DNA from: Chloroflexota bacterium
GTDB lineage: Bacteria; Chloroflexota; Anaerolineae; 4572-78; J111
Assembly (NCBI GenBank): GCA_003694775.1
Contig: RFJV01000436.1
Coordinates: forward strand, 1-5,686
Length of the DNA stretch: 5,686 nt
Direction of reading: 5' to 3'
Position numbers and translations under genes: made by a program. The notes beneath the pieces were generated by a model. The model had not been told where the DNA came from. It worked only from the letters and a program-made list of their open reading frames with translations, and searched no databases. Below are positions 1 through 5,686 of the stretch, one piece after another (position 1 is the stretch's first letter; each line of letters opens with the position of its first letter).

Positions 1-1335
1 GATGAGGGTGAAATCCTGGTCAACGGCCAGCCGGTTGAAATCAAGTCGCCCAAGGATGCTATCCGCCACGGCATTGGTATGGTCACCCAGCATTTTGCCC
101 TGGTCCCGCCGCTGACGGTCACCGAAAATGTCATCCTCGGCTACACCGGCGGCTTCCAGCTCAAACTCGCGGAGGCACATGAGAAGGTGGCCGAAGCCTC
201 CCGCCGCTTTGGCATTGAGGTAGACCCCACGGCGCGCGTGCGCGACCTGTCGGTGGGGCAACGCCAGCGGGTGGAAATTCTCAAGGCTCTGTTCCGCGAG
301 GCCAACGTGTTGATACTGGACGAACCAACCGCGGTGCTGGTGCCTCAGGAGGTCGACCTGCTGTTTGAGAGCCTGCAGAGACTCCAACAGCAGGGGCTAT
401 CGGTGGTTTTTATCAGCCACAAGCTCAACGAGGTGATGACCATCACCAACCGGGTGACGGTTCTGCGTGCCGGCAAGGTTATCGGTACGGTAGACACGGC
501 CTCCACCACCCAGCCCGACCTGGCCCGGATGATGGTGGGCCGGGAAACATTCGGGGTGACCAAAAGCGGACAGCCGGAAACCGGCCCGGTGGCCCTGCAG
601 TTGAAAAATATTGCCGCGGTCGATAACAAGGGCCTGCCGGCCCTGAAAAATATCTCGCTTGAGGTGCGGGCCGGCGAAATTCTGGGGCTGGCCGGGGTGT
701 CGGGCAACGGTCAAACCGAGCTGGCCGAAGTGCTGTCGGGGACCCGCAGATGTACGTCCGGGCAAATCCTGGTGCAGGGCCAGGACCTGACCAACGCCGG
801 CCCGGCCTGGTTGATGGCCGCCGGGGTGGGCCGCATTCCGGAAGACCGGCACGCCAGTGTCGTTCCGCAGATGACGGTCGCCCAGAATATGGTGCTGGAG
901 CACCTGGACGATTTTGTCTCCAATGGGGTGCTGAACCACCGGGCCATTCGCCAGTACGCCGAAAAGCTGATTGCGGAATACCAGATTAAAGCCTCCCCCA
1001 CCGACAAAATCCGCACCCTGTCCGGCGGCAATATGCAGAAGGTCATCCTGGCCCGTGTGTTCGAGCGCCAGCCCAAAGTGATTATTGTGTCCCAGCCTAC
1101 CCGCGGCCTGGACGTGGGCGCAACCGAGTATGTCCGCAGTAAATTGCTGGAACAGCGGGACCGGGGCGCGGCTATTCTGCTGATTTCCGAGGACCTGGAT
1201 GAAATCCTGGAGCTGTCCGACCGCATCGCGGTGATTTACGAAGGAAAGATTATGGGCATTGTTCCGGCTTCGGAAGCCAGTGTGGAACAGCTTGGCCTGA
1301 TGATGTCCGGCGTCAGCCAGAAGGCCGCGGCTTGA
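1..1335 (+). CDS. Nucleoside/simple-sugar ABC importer, tandem ATP-binding protein (5' partial)
   Basis: Cytoplasmic ATPase that would power import of nucleosides or simple sugars, with BMP-type binding protein and two permeases (family knowledge). The frame is open from base 1, giving 444 visible codons. The family is usually about 500-520 aa, so roughly 60-70 N-terminal residues including the first Walker A are missing; the ATG at 79 is internal. Domain 1, counted from the first visible residue, shows the Q-loop (Q30), signature LSVGQ (83-87), Walker B VLILDEP (103-109) and H-loop His140. Domain 2 (about 199-440) has Walker A-like GVSGNGQTEL (232-241), the family block GVGRIPEDRH (275-284), signature LSGGN (340-344) and QPTRGLDVGA (365-374). 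In domain 2 the Walker A Lys is Gln, the Walker B Asp-Glu is Ser-Gln and the H-loop His is Glu. Such degeneracy is typical of the family and suggests one weak ATP site. QPTRGLDVGA favours the NupO/YufO nucleoside subgroup over RbsA. No permease gene follows, so any partners must be upstream or elsewhere. Confidence 0.93.
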   Translation, partial: DEGEILVNGQPVEIKSPKDAIRHGIGMVTQHFALVPPLTVTENVILGYTGGFQLKLAEAHEKVAEASRRFGIEVDPTARVRDLSVGQRQRVEILKALFREANVLILDEPTAVLVPQEVDLLFESLQRLQQQGLSVVFISHKLNEVMTITNRVTVLRAGKVIGTVDTASTTQPDLARMMVGRETFGVTKSGQPETGPVALQLKNIAAVDNKGLPALKNISLEVRAGEILGLAGVSGNGQTELAEVLSGTRRCTSGQILVQGQDLTNAGPAWLMAAGVGRIPEDRHASVVPQMTVAQNMVLEHLDDFVSNGVLNHRAIRQYAEKLIAEYQIKASPTDKIRTLSGGNMQKVILARVFERQPKVIIVSQPTRGLDVGATEYVRSKLLEQRDRGAAILLISEDLDEILELSDRIAVIYEGKIMGIVPASEASVEQLGLMMSGVSQKAAA

Positions 1336-1363
1336 GACGGCCCCTATACAATAATGTCTTCAC

Positions 1364-2353
1364 CTAATCAAAGACGCGCTGGATACCGGTTGCCAGCGCG
1401 TCGATGTTTTTTACCGGCCGGGCCGCGTCGAACAAAAGGTAACTGCCGCGGTGGCGGGGCCGGGCGTGGGCGGCACTCGACAGCCGCAGTTGGCGGCCCA
1501 CTTTCTGCCAGCCGCCGCGGGTGGTCAGGTGGCCGCTGACCAGCAGTTCCTGCCGCCAGTACCCCTCCGAAAGCTCCGCCAGCAGAGCATGCACAAAAAT
1601 GGCGTAATCCTCCGCCCCGTACTCCTCCTCGCACCGGGTAAAGAGCGCCGGCCAGAGCAGGCCGGCAAAGTCCGGGTGCTGGCTGGCAAGCACCCCGCGC
1701 AGAAGGTGGTTGTAGCGGGTATCCTCCGGCCCGCTGACCCCCAGATAGCGCCGCGCCAGGGTGTCGTAATGGTGGTCAAAAAGCCGCCGGCGCATCAGGG
1801 CCGCGTTTTCCTGACTGCCGATGATGTCCTCCGCCCAGTCCAGCAGTTCCCGATGGTTCCACAAAAAAAGCCGCCGCGCCGAACCGGGCGCGGCCGCTTC
1901 TGCCGGAGCACCGGCGTGTGCCAGCGACACCCCGGCTCTGGTGCGCAGGTAAAACGGCAGGCTTTCGAATAGGGCCGCCACCTCGTCGCGGCGACCACTG
2001 CGGGTCAGGGCGGTCTCAAAAACAGGGGTAAAGGATTCATCCCCCCGTGCCAGGTCGATGCCGTAGATGTGGGGCAGTTCATGGTTGCCGCACAGGTAGA
2101 TAACAGCCTCCCCGTATTCAGCCTGCAGGGCCAGCACATCCAGCACCATCTCCAGCGACTCGTCCGGGCCGCCGTCAGAGCGGTGAATCAGGTCGCCGGT
2201 CAGCACCAGGTAATCGGCCCGGCCCGCCGCCTGCAGGTCAACAAACCGGTCGCGACAGCGACGGTAAGCGTCTCCATCGCCGTGCAGGTCGGTGACCACC
2301 ATTACCTGGCCGGCATCCAGCGACCAGAGACGGGGAAAATGCTTCTCCAGCAT
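1364..2353 (-). CDS. PPP-like metallophosphoesterase (calcineurin-like fold)
   Basis: Predicted cytoplasmic two-metal phosphoesterase of 329 aa with no signal peptide or membrane segment. The full metal-site series is visible in order: DLHG (D22, H24), GD (D54), GNHE (N90, H91), HAG (H146) and SGH (H275). The HAG and GH-x7-GW-like motifs resemble serine/threonine protein phosphatase (PPP) and ApaH/PrpE enzymes. In the second motif GDLIHR replaces the usual GDxVDR: the Arg (R58) is kept but the second Asp, which pairs with the catalytic His in PPP enzymes, is His57. The region between H146 and H275 is long and not recognised. Substrate is unknown; protein phosphate, dinucleoside polyphosphate or another phosphoester are all possible. 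The ATG at 2353 lies 2 nt beyond the stop of the upstream amino-acid ABC ATPase gene and lacks a clear Shine-Dalgarno, so translational coupling is likely. It is the last gene of the cluster and converges with the + strand ABC gene, with 28 bp between the stops. Confidence 0.85.
   Translation of the reverse strand: MLEKHFPRLWSLDAGQVMVVTDLHGDGDAYRRCRDRFVDLQAAGRADYLVLTGDLIHRSDGGPDESLEMVLDVLALQAEYGEAVIYLCGNHELPHIYGIDLARGDESFTPVFETALTRSGRRDEVAALFESLPFYLRTRAGVSLAHAGAPAEAAAPGSARRLFLWNHRELLDWAEDIIGSQENAALMRRRLFDHHYDTLARRYLGVSGPEDTRYNHLLRGVLASQHPDFAGLLWPALFTRCEEEYGAEDYAIFVHALLAELSEGYWRQELLVSGHLTTRGGWQKVGRQLRLSSAAHARPRHRGSYLLFDAARPVKNIDALATGIQRVFD
1373..1412 (+). terminator. Candidate intrinsic terminator of the + strand ABC ATPase gene
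   Basis: A perfect 10-bp inverted repeat (gacgcgctgg at 1373-1382, ccagcgcgtc at 1393-1402) encloses a 10-nt loop. After a 4-nt spacer comes a run of six Ts (1407-1412). It starts 37 bp after the stop codon at 1333-1335. Read on the + strand this is the layout of a Rho-independent terminator, although the spacer before the T-run is slightly long. The hairpin lies within the coding end of the convergent phosphatase gene, where it encodes residues 318-327. Confidence 0.65.
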
Positions 2354-2355
2354 GC

Positions 2356-3093
2356 TCAGTGCAGGATTTTGCTCAGGAACATCTTGGTCCGTTCGTGTTT
2401 GGGGTTGGTAAACAGCTCGGTGGGCGTGGTATCTTCCACAATGACCCCGTTGTCCATAAAGATGATGCGGTCTGCCGCGTTGCGGGCAAAGCCCATCTCG
2501 TGGGTGACCACCACCATCGTCATCCCTTCCTGAGCCAGACTGAGCATCACATCGAGCACTTCTTTAATCATTTCCGGGTCCAGGGCGCTGGTCGGCTCAT
2601 CGAACAGCATGATTTTGGGGTTCATAGCCAGGGCACGGGCAATGGCCACCCGCTGTTGCTGTCCGCCGGAAAGCTGGCCCGGATAGGCATTGGCCTTTTC
2701 CGGTATGCCGACCCGCTCCAACTGCTCCATGGCAATCCTGATAGCCTCGTCCTTTTTCCGTTTCCGCACCACGGTCTGGGCGATGGTCACGTTTTCCAGC
2801 GCGGTCAGGTGCGGAAACAGGTTGAACTGCTGGAAGACCATCCCCACTTCGCGGCGCACCGCGTTGATGTTGGTGGTCTTCTTGCTCAGATGGATACCGT
2901 CTACCCAGATGTCACCCGATGTAGGCACTTCCAGATAGTTGATACAGCGCAGAAGGGTAGACTTGCCGGACCCGCTGGGTCCAATGATGACCACCACCTC
3001 GCCGGGCTGAACTTCCAGGCTGACACCGTTGACGGCACGAACGTGTCCAAAATGTTTTTTCAAATCCTTGATAACGATAATTGGTTCAGCCAT
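2356..3093 (-). CDS. glnQ: Polar amino-acid ABC transporter ATP-binding protein (GlnQ/HisP type)
   Basis: Cytoplasmic ATPase subunit of a polar amino-acid importer, coupling ATP hydrolysis to the permease encoded just upstream. Its 245 aa match the usual family length of about 240-250. All motifs are intact: Walker [10 protein letters not shown] (38-46), Q-loop VFQQF (86-90), signature LSGGQQQR (141-148), Walker B IMLFDEP (161-167) with catalytic E166, D-loop SALD (169-172) and H-loop His198 in [10 protein letters not shown]. The segment [15 protein letters not shown] is characteristic of the HisP/GlnQ/ArtP group. The start ATG overlaps the 3' end of the permease gene by 8 nt and has an AGAGG Shine-Dalgarno 10 nt upstream. 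The phosphatase start follows the stop after 2 nt. The symbol is given for the family; the real substrate (Gln, Glu, His, Arg or another polar amino acid) cannot be read from the ATPase. Confidence 0.95.
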   Translation of the reverse strand: MAEPIIVIKDLKKHFGHVRAVNGVSLEVQPGEVVVIIGPSGSGKSTLLRCINYLEVPTSGDIWVDGIHLSKKTTNINAVRREVGMVFQQFNLFPHLTALENVTIAQTVVRKRKKDEAIRIAMEQLERVGIPEKANAYPGQLSGGQQQRVAIARALAMNPKIMLFDEPTSALDPEMIKEVLDVMLSLAQEGMTMVVVTHEMGFARNAADRIIFMDNGVIVEDTTPTELFTNPKHERTKMFLSKILH

Positions 3094-3958
3094 CCATCCG
3101 CAACCTCTTTTCCATAAATTTGACCCCCAGAGAGAGCAGAACGGTCATAAACAGGTACATAAAGGCAACAATGTTAAATGTTTTCAGGTACTCAAAGGAG
3201 CTGGAGGCGTACAGCTTGCCCAATTGGGTAATATCCTTGACGCCCAACGCTGACACCAGCGACGATTCCTTGAGCATGGCGATAAAGTCGTTGCCCAGCG
3301 GGGGCAGAACCCGCCGCACGGCCTGGGGCAGAATGATGTAGCGCATCGACTGGAGATACGACATGCCCAGCGACCGGGCCGCTTCCATCTGCCCCCGGCC
3401 GATAGATTCAATGCCGGCCCGGAAGATTTCCGCCGAAAATGCCCCGTAGCTGATAGCCAGAGCGGTAATGGCCCTGGCCTCAAAACTCACCGAAAGGCCC
3501 GCCGTTCGACTGCCCAGCAAGGCCAGCACGTTGTCCGGCCCCAGGAGGCCCAGTTCTGCCAGCCAGACCCCCATTTTGTTGACCTGCTCCACCGCCATAG
3601 GGGTGATAACAAAGGCCACATACAGGATGGTCACCAGGATAGGAACCCCGCGCATAATCTGCACATACACCGAGGCCACATTGTACAGGATGGGGTTCTT
3701 GGAAACGCGGGCCAGGCCGGTCAGCAGACCAATGGTAACCGCGATAGAATACGCAATCAGCGTCACCCGGATGGTGACGATGAAACCATCCTTCAGGAAT
3801 GCAAAAATCTCCTGGTAGGTCTGGTTGAAGTAAAACGAGTAAACCAGGTAAATGGCGGTCAGAAAAATAAACAGGAACCACCACGGCATTTCTGCCAGCT
3901 GGTCGGTTACTTTGGTTTGCGTGGAAACATCTGCCCGTAATTCAACCGGTTCGGTCAT
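3086..3958 (-). CDS. Polar amino-acid ABC transporter permease (HisM/GlnP family)
   Basis: Integral membrane subunit forming the translocation path of the amino-acid importer. It has 290 aa with likely membrane segments around 25-44, 58-82, 95-120, 164-182, 219-240 and 262-282. The ATPase-contacting EAA loop is clear: [20 protein letters not shown] at 192-211, followed by [14 protein letters not shown] and [11 protein letters not shown], which are typical of the His/Glu/Gln/Arg permease family. It is longer than the usual 215-230 aa. The excess lies in an N-terminal extension with an extra hydrophobic segment and in a segment of about 40 residues (121-160) between the third and fourth membrane spans. 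Only one permease gene is visible in the cluster, so a homodimer is likely. The ATG at 3958 is preceded by AAAGGA with 8-nt spacing. The 3' end overlaps the ATPase gene by 8 nt, which implies co-translation. Confidence 0.94.
   Translation of the reverse strand: MTEPVELRADVSTQTKVTDQLAEMPWWFLFIFLTAIYLVYSFYFNQTYQEIFAFLKDGFIVTIRVTLIAYSIAVTIGLLTGLARVSKNPILYNVASVYVQIMRGVPILVTILYVAFVITPMAVEQVNKMGVWLAELGLLGPDNVLALLGSRTAGLSVSFEARAITALAISYGAFSAEIFRAGIESIGRGQMEAARSLGMSYLQSMRYIILPQAVRRVLPPLGNDFIAMLKESSLVSALGVKDITQLGKLYASSSFEYLKTFNIVAFMYLFMTVLLSLGVKFMEKRLRMDG
3104..3110 (-). promoter_or_regulatory. Ribosome binding site of the amino-acid ABC ATPase gene
   Basis: AAAGAGG on the - strand, 10 nt before the ATG at 3093-3091. 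It lies inside the end of the permease coding region and supports this start within the 8-nt overlap. Confidence 0.6.
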
Positions 3959-3966
3959 TGATGTTT

Positions 3967-3972
3967 TCCTTT
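3967..3972 (-). promoter_or_regulatory. Ribosome binding site of the permease gene
   Basis: AAAGGA on the - strand, 8 nt before the ATG at 3958-3956. The rest of the 73-bp gap (3959-4031) to the lipoprotein gene shows no hairpin with a T-run and no convincing promoter, so the permease is probably transcribed with the upstream genes. Confidence 0.65.
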
Positions 3973-4031
3973 CGTCTAGCTGGAGTTTGCATCAGGATTA
4001 AAGTGCGAGAAACAGGTAAAATTTGCTCTGG

Positions 4032-4820
4032 TTATTCGGTTGCCAGGGCATGGATTATCTCACCGCTCCGGGCCTCAATCACCACGGTAAAACCAGGTGA
4101 ATAGCCTGCATCCAGGTAGTTGACATACCAGGTTGGCATGGTGTCGTCCAGCGGATAGCGGGTCAGGGCCGCGGCGGCGGTGTAGCCCTTGTCCAGGTAT
4201 TCCTGCCCGCCTGCATCCGCGGCAAGCTGAAAAATCTTTTTGGTATCAAATATGACTTTATCGACATCCGGGATAGGGGGAACACTGCCGGCATTTGGAA
4301 TTGGGGTGGTGTTGAGCACCCCGTTGACAAATATCATCGTATTCATCCCATTGGTCGATGGCGACACAAATTTGGCCGTCCAGCCCGTAGACGTTCCATC
4401 GGCTTCCAGCGGCCCCAGAGCCGATGTTTGCAGTTCTATCAGCACGGCATCGGCTTGCCACCGACGAGCTTCTTCCAGCGTTAGCTGGTAGGCCTGCTCG
4501 CCGGTCAGAGCCGCGGTTTCCGGAAGTACGGATGCTTCCTGCGTCTCCGGGGAGGTCTCCGCCGCAGATGGTTCGTCGGTTGGGGTGGGGGGCGGAATGG
4601 GGGTGGCCGTTGGTTCGGCTGGTGTTTCTGCCTCGGATTGGGCCGGGAGCTGGTCACCGGCCTGAGTTTGCGCCGATTCCTGCGCCGGTTCCGCTGTCGG
4701 GGTGCTTTGTTCCGCGGTGGGCAGAGTCACTTTGAGCGATTCGGAGGCCGGGGTCTGCTCCGCGCCGCCGCATGCCGACAGCAGTAAGATGATGACCAGA
4801 CCGGTAAACAAACGTTTCAT
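4032..4820 (-). CDS. Lipoprotein with disordered P/T/E-rich linker and PepSY-like C-terminal region
   Basis: Not recognised as a named protein. The 262 aa begin with a lipoprotein signal peptide: Lys-Arg at 2-3, a hydrophobic core, then lipobox LSAC with Cys17 as the expected lipidation site. Residues 20 to about 100 are low complexity, rich in Pro, Thr, Glu, Ala, Gln and Ser (for example TATPIPPPTPTDEP), and probably form a flexible tether. The folded part, about 105-262, looks like two related halves. Each has a helical segment, then a Trp-started strand (W147 and W231), then a strand ending in a V-x-x-G or A-R-S-G turn (residues 163-169 and 247-255). The last part, FTVVIEARSGEIIHA, resembles the end of PepSY-type domains. 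PepSY membership is my inference. It sits between the binding-protein gene and the permease gene, so it may work outside the membrane with the importer. No catalytic motif is seen. The start is supported by GAAAGG 8 nt upstream. Confidence 0.8.
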   Translation of the reverse strand: MKRLFTGLVIILLLSACGGAEQTPASESLKVTLPTAEQSTPTAEPAQESAQTQAGDQLPAQSEAETPAEPTATPIPPPTPTDEPSAAETSPETQEASVLPETAALTGEQAYQLTLEEARRWQADAVLIELQTSALGPLEADGTSTGWTAKFVSPSTNGMNTMIFVNGVLNTTPIPNAGSVPPIPDVDKVIFDTKKIFQLAADAGGQEYLDKGYTAAAALTRYPLDDTMPTWYVNYLDAGYSPGFTVVIEARSGEIIHALATE

Positions 4821-4828
4821 TTGATTAG

Positions 4829-4834
4829 CCTTTC
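4829..4834 (-). promoter_or_regulatory. Ribosome binding site of the lipoprotein gene
   Basis: GAAAGG on the - strand, 8 nt before the ATG at 4820-4818. It lies immediately after the U-rich tail of the upstream hairpin, so it stays free when that hairpin forms. Confidence 0.65.
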
Positions 4835-4878
4835 AAAAGAGAGTCCTGACCGGCCCAAAAGATTAGGCCGGTCAGGAC
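4835..4878 (-). terminator. Stem-loop after the binding-protein gene: partial terminator or mRNA stabiliser
   Basis: A perfect 13-bp inverted repeat (gtcctgaccggcc at 4843-4855, ggccggtcaggac at 4866-4878) encloses a 10-nt loop. On the - strand the stem is followed by TCTCTTTT (4835-4842), a moderate U-rich tract. It lies 19 bp after the stop of the binding-protein gene and before the lipoprotein gene, in an operon that otherwise reads through. In many ABC importer operons such an element lets most transcripts end after the binding protein or protects their 3' ends, giving excess binding protein. That role is inferred here. Confidence 0.75.
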
Positions 4879-4897
4879 GATGGTCAGTTAAGCCCCC

Positions 4898-5686
4898 TTA
4901 CTGGGAGTAGGAAGGTTCGGCAATATCGTCGTAGGTGATGGTGAACTTGTCGGAGAAGTACTTTTCGCTCAACTGTTCCAGGAAGCCGTCCGCCTTCATC
5001 GAAGCCAGGGCCTTGTTGACCGGTTCAACCAGGTCACTACCCTTGGGGAAGATGAAGCCGAGCTGGTCGCTGGAGAGCGTGCCCTCGATGAGCTTCAGGT
5101 CCTCGGCATGGACACCCACGTATCCCTGCCCGGCGGTATCGTCGATAATCACCGCGTCCACATCACCGGCCAGCAGGGCCTGAACTGCCAGCCCAAACTG
5201 GTCAAAGGTGACCACCCGGTTTTCACCCACAAAATCAACCGCGGTCAGGTAGTTGGTGGTTCCTACCTGGGTGCCGATGATAAGCTCATCGTTAGCCTTG
5301 AACTCGTCCAGGTTGGTGAAGCGGTCTTCATCCTTGCGGACCAGCAGACGCTGTTCCACACTGATGTAGCCATCGGAGAAGTCTACTACCTTGGCCCGTT
5401 CTTCAGTGATGGTGATGCCGTCGGCGGCCACATCGAACTGGCCCTGGCTGACCGCGGCAATCATGCCGTCCCAGGCCACCTCAACGTACTGCGGCTCGCA
5501 GTTCAGCCGGCGGCAGATTTCGTCCCAGGCGTCGTAGTCCCAGCCGGCGGCTTCACCGGTATTCAGGTCGATGTAGTTAAAAGGCAGGTAAGCGTTTTCC
5601 ACCGCAATGGTCACCTTGCGGCCACCCAGGTCGGGCAGTTCTTCCATCATAGCTTCACTGCCGCCCTCGACCGCGATGTCAAAGCC
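4898..5686 (-). CDS. Polar amino-acid ABC transporter substrate-binding protein (SBP_bac_3 family, 5' partial)
   Basis: Extracytoplasmic receptor that binds an amino acid and delivers it to the permease. The frame remains open to the right edge, giving 262 visible residues. The ATG at 5650 is internal or in a linker, because 12 further in-frame codons precede it, and the signal peptide lies outside the window. Counted from the first visible residue, the mature domain starts near [14 protein letters not shown] (25-38). It continues with [10 protein letters not shown] (48-57), [18 protein letters not shown] (90-107), where R97 is at the position that binds the ligand carboxylate in this family, [10 protein letters not shown] (138-147) and [11 protein letters not shown] (176-186), where D182 or D183 should contact the amino group. 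These motifs define family 3 binding proteins. Cys58 and Cys63 are close together and could form a disulfide. Ligand specificity cannot be assigned. The stop is followed after 19 bp by a strong stem-loop, then by the lipoprotein, permease and ATPase genes. Confidence 0.94.
   Translation of the reverse strand, partial: GFDIAVEGGSEAMMEELPDLGGRKVTIAVENAYLPFNYIDLNTGEAAGWDYDAWDEICRRLNCEPQYVEVAWDGMIAAVSQGQFDVAADGITITEERAKVVDFSDGYISVEQRLLVRKDEDRFTNLDEFKANDELIIGTQVGTTNYLTAVDFVGENRVVTFDQFGLAVQALLAGDVDAVIIDDTAGQGYVGVHAEDLKLIEGTLSSDQLGFIFPKGSDLVEPVNKALASMKADGFLEQLSEKYFSDKFTITYDDIAEPSYSQ

Noticed and set aside
79..81. ATG at 79 as the start of the + strand ABC ATPase
   Set aside because: The frame is open from base 1 and the 26 preceding codons fit the family sequence (GEILVNGQPV, then IRHGIGMV). 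The gene begins outside the window.
345..1226. Three long - strand open frames (345-707, 397-939, 711-1226)
   Set aside because: They lie antisense to well-conserved ABC ATPase motifs, show no recognisable domain, and reflect GC-rich codon bias.
1321..1363. Terminator for the - strand operon just beyond the phosphatase gene
   Set aside because: The GC-rich palindrome gccgcggc near 1324-1331 is short and has no T-run on the - strand. No supported terminator is visible there.
1451..1972. 173-codon + strand open frame opposite the phosphatase gene
   Set aside because: It is an antisense shadow; the - strand frame carries a complete metallophosphatase motif set.
2359..3117. 252-codon + strand open frame opposite the GlnQ-type gene
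   Set aside because: It covers the ATPase gene almost exactly in antisense. The composition is His/Gly-rich without domain logic, while the - strand frame has every ABC motif.
3959..4031. Possible internal promoter between lipoprotein and permease genes
   Set aside because: TTTACC and TTTAAT can be found on the - strand, but they are only 12 nt apart, too short for a sigma-70-type promoter. No other pair is convincing.
5648..5650. ATG at 5650 as the start of the amino-acid-binding protein
   Set aside because: The frame stays open to the window edge and a start here would give a binding protein without a signal peptide. It is more likely inside the linker of the exported protein.
1..5686. 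Mobile elements, CRISPR arrays, tRNA or rRNA genes, riboswitches
   Set aside because: I saw no transposase, direct repeat array, cloverleaf-like segment or structured leader. Genes fill almost the whole window.

Overview
This 5.7 kb stretch looks like a bacterial chromosome carrying two converging transport loci. The lineage is probably Chloroflexota (Anaerolineae-like). That is an inference from three things: the moderately high GC content, the lipoprotein with a long Pro/Thr/Glu/Ala-rich linker right after its lipobox cysteine, and the style of the amino-acid-binding protein ('[20 protein letters not shown]'). No rRNA or tRNA marker is present to confirm it. I saw no mobile element, CRISPR array or RNA gene.

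Left part, + strand (1-1335): the 3' 444 codons of a two-domain ABC ATPase of the nucleoside / simple-sugar (BMP-associated, NupO/RbsA-like) class. Its start and first Walker A lie outside the window. A perfect 10-bp hairpin followed by six Ts (1373-1412) is a good candidate terminator for it. This hairpin lies inside the last codons of the convergent gene on the other strand.

Right part, - strand (5686 down to 1364): one five-gene cluster read right to left. The genes are a polar amino-acid-binding protein (5' end outside the window), a lipoprotein with a disordered linker and PepSY-like C-terminal part, an amino-acid ABC permease, its GlnQ/HisP-type ATPase, and a PPP-like metallophosphoesterase. 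A perfect 13-bp stem-loop with a U-rich tail separates the binding-protein gene from the rest. It probably acts as a partial terminator and/or mRNA 3'-end stabiliser, so that binding protein is made in excess. The permease and ATPase genes overlap by 8 nt, and the ATPase and phosphatase genes are 2 nt apart, which suggests translational coupling.

Working model: the binding protein captures an amino acid outside the membrane, a permease (probably homodimeric, since only one permease gene is visible) moves it, and the ATPase powers import. The lipoprotein and the phosphatase are not standard parts of such importers and are the most interesting items here. All intergenic gaps are short (28, 2, 73 and 77 bp), so no long non-coding stretch is left unexplained.
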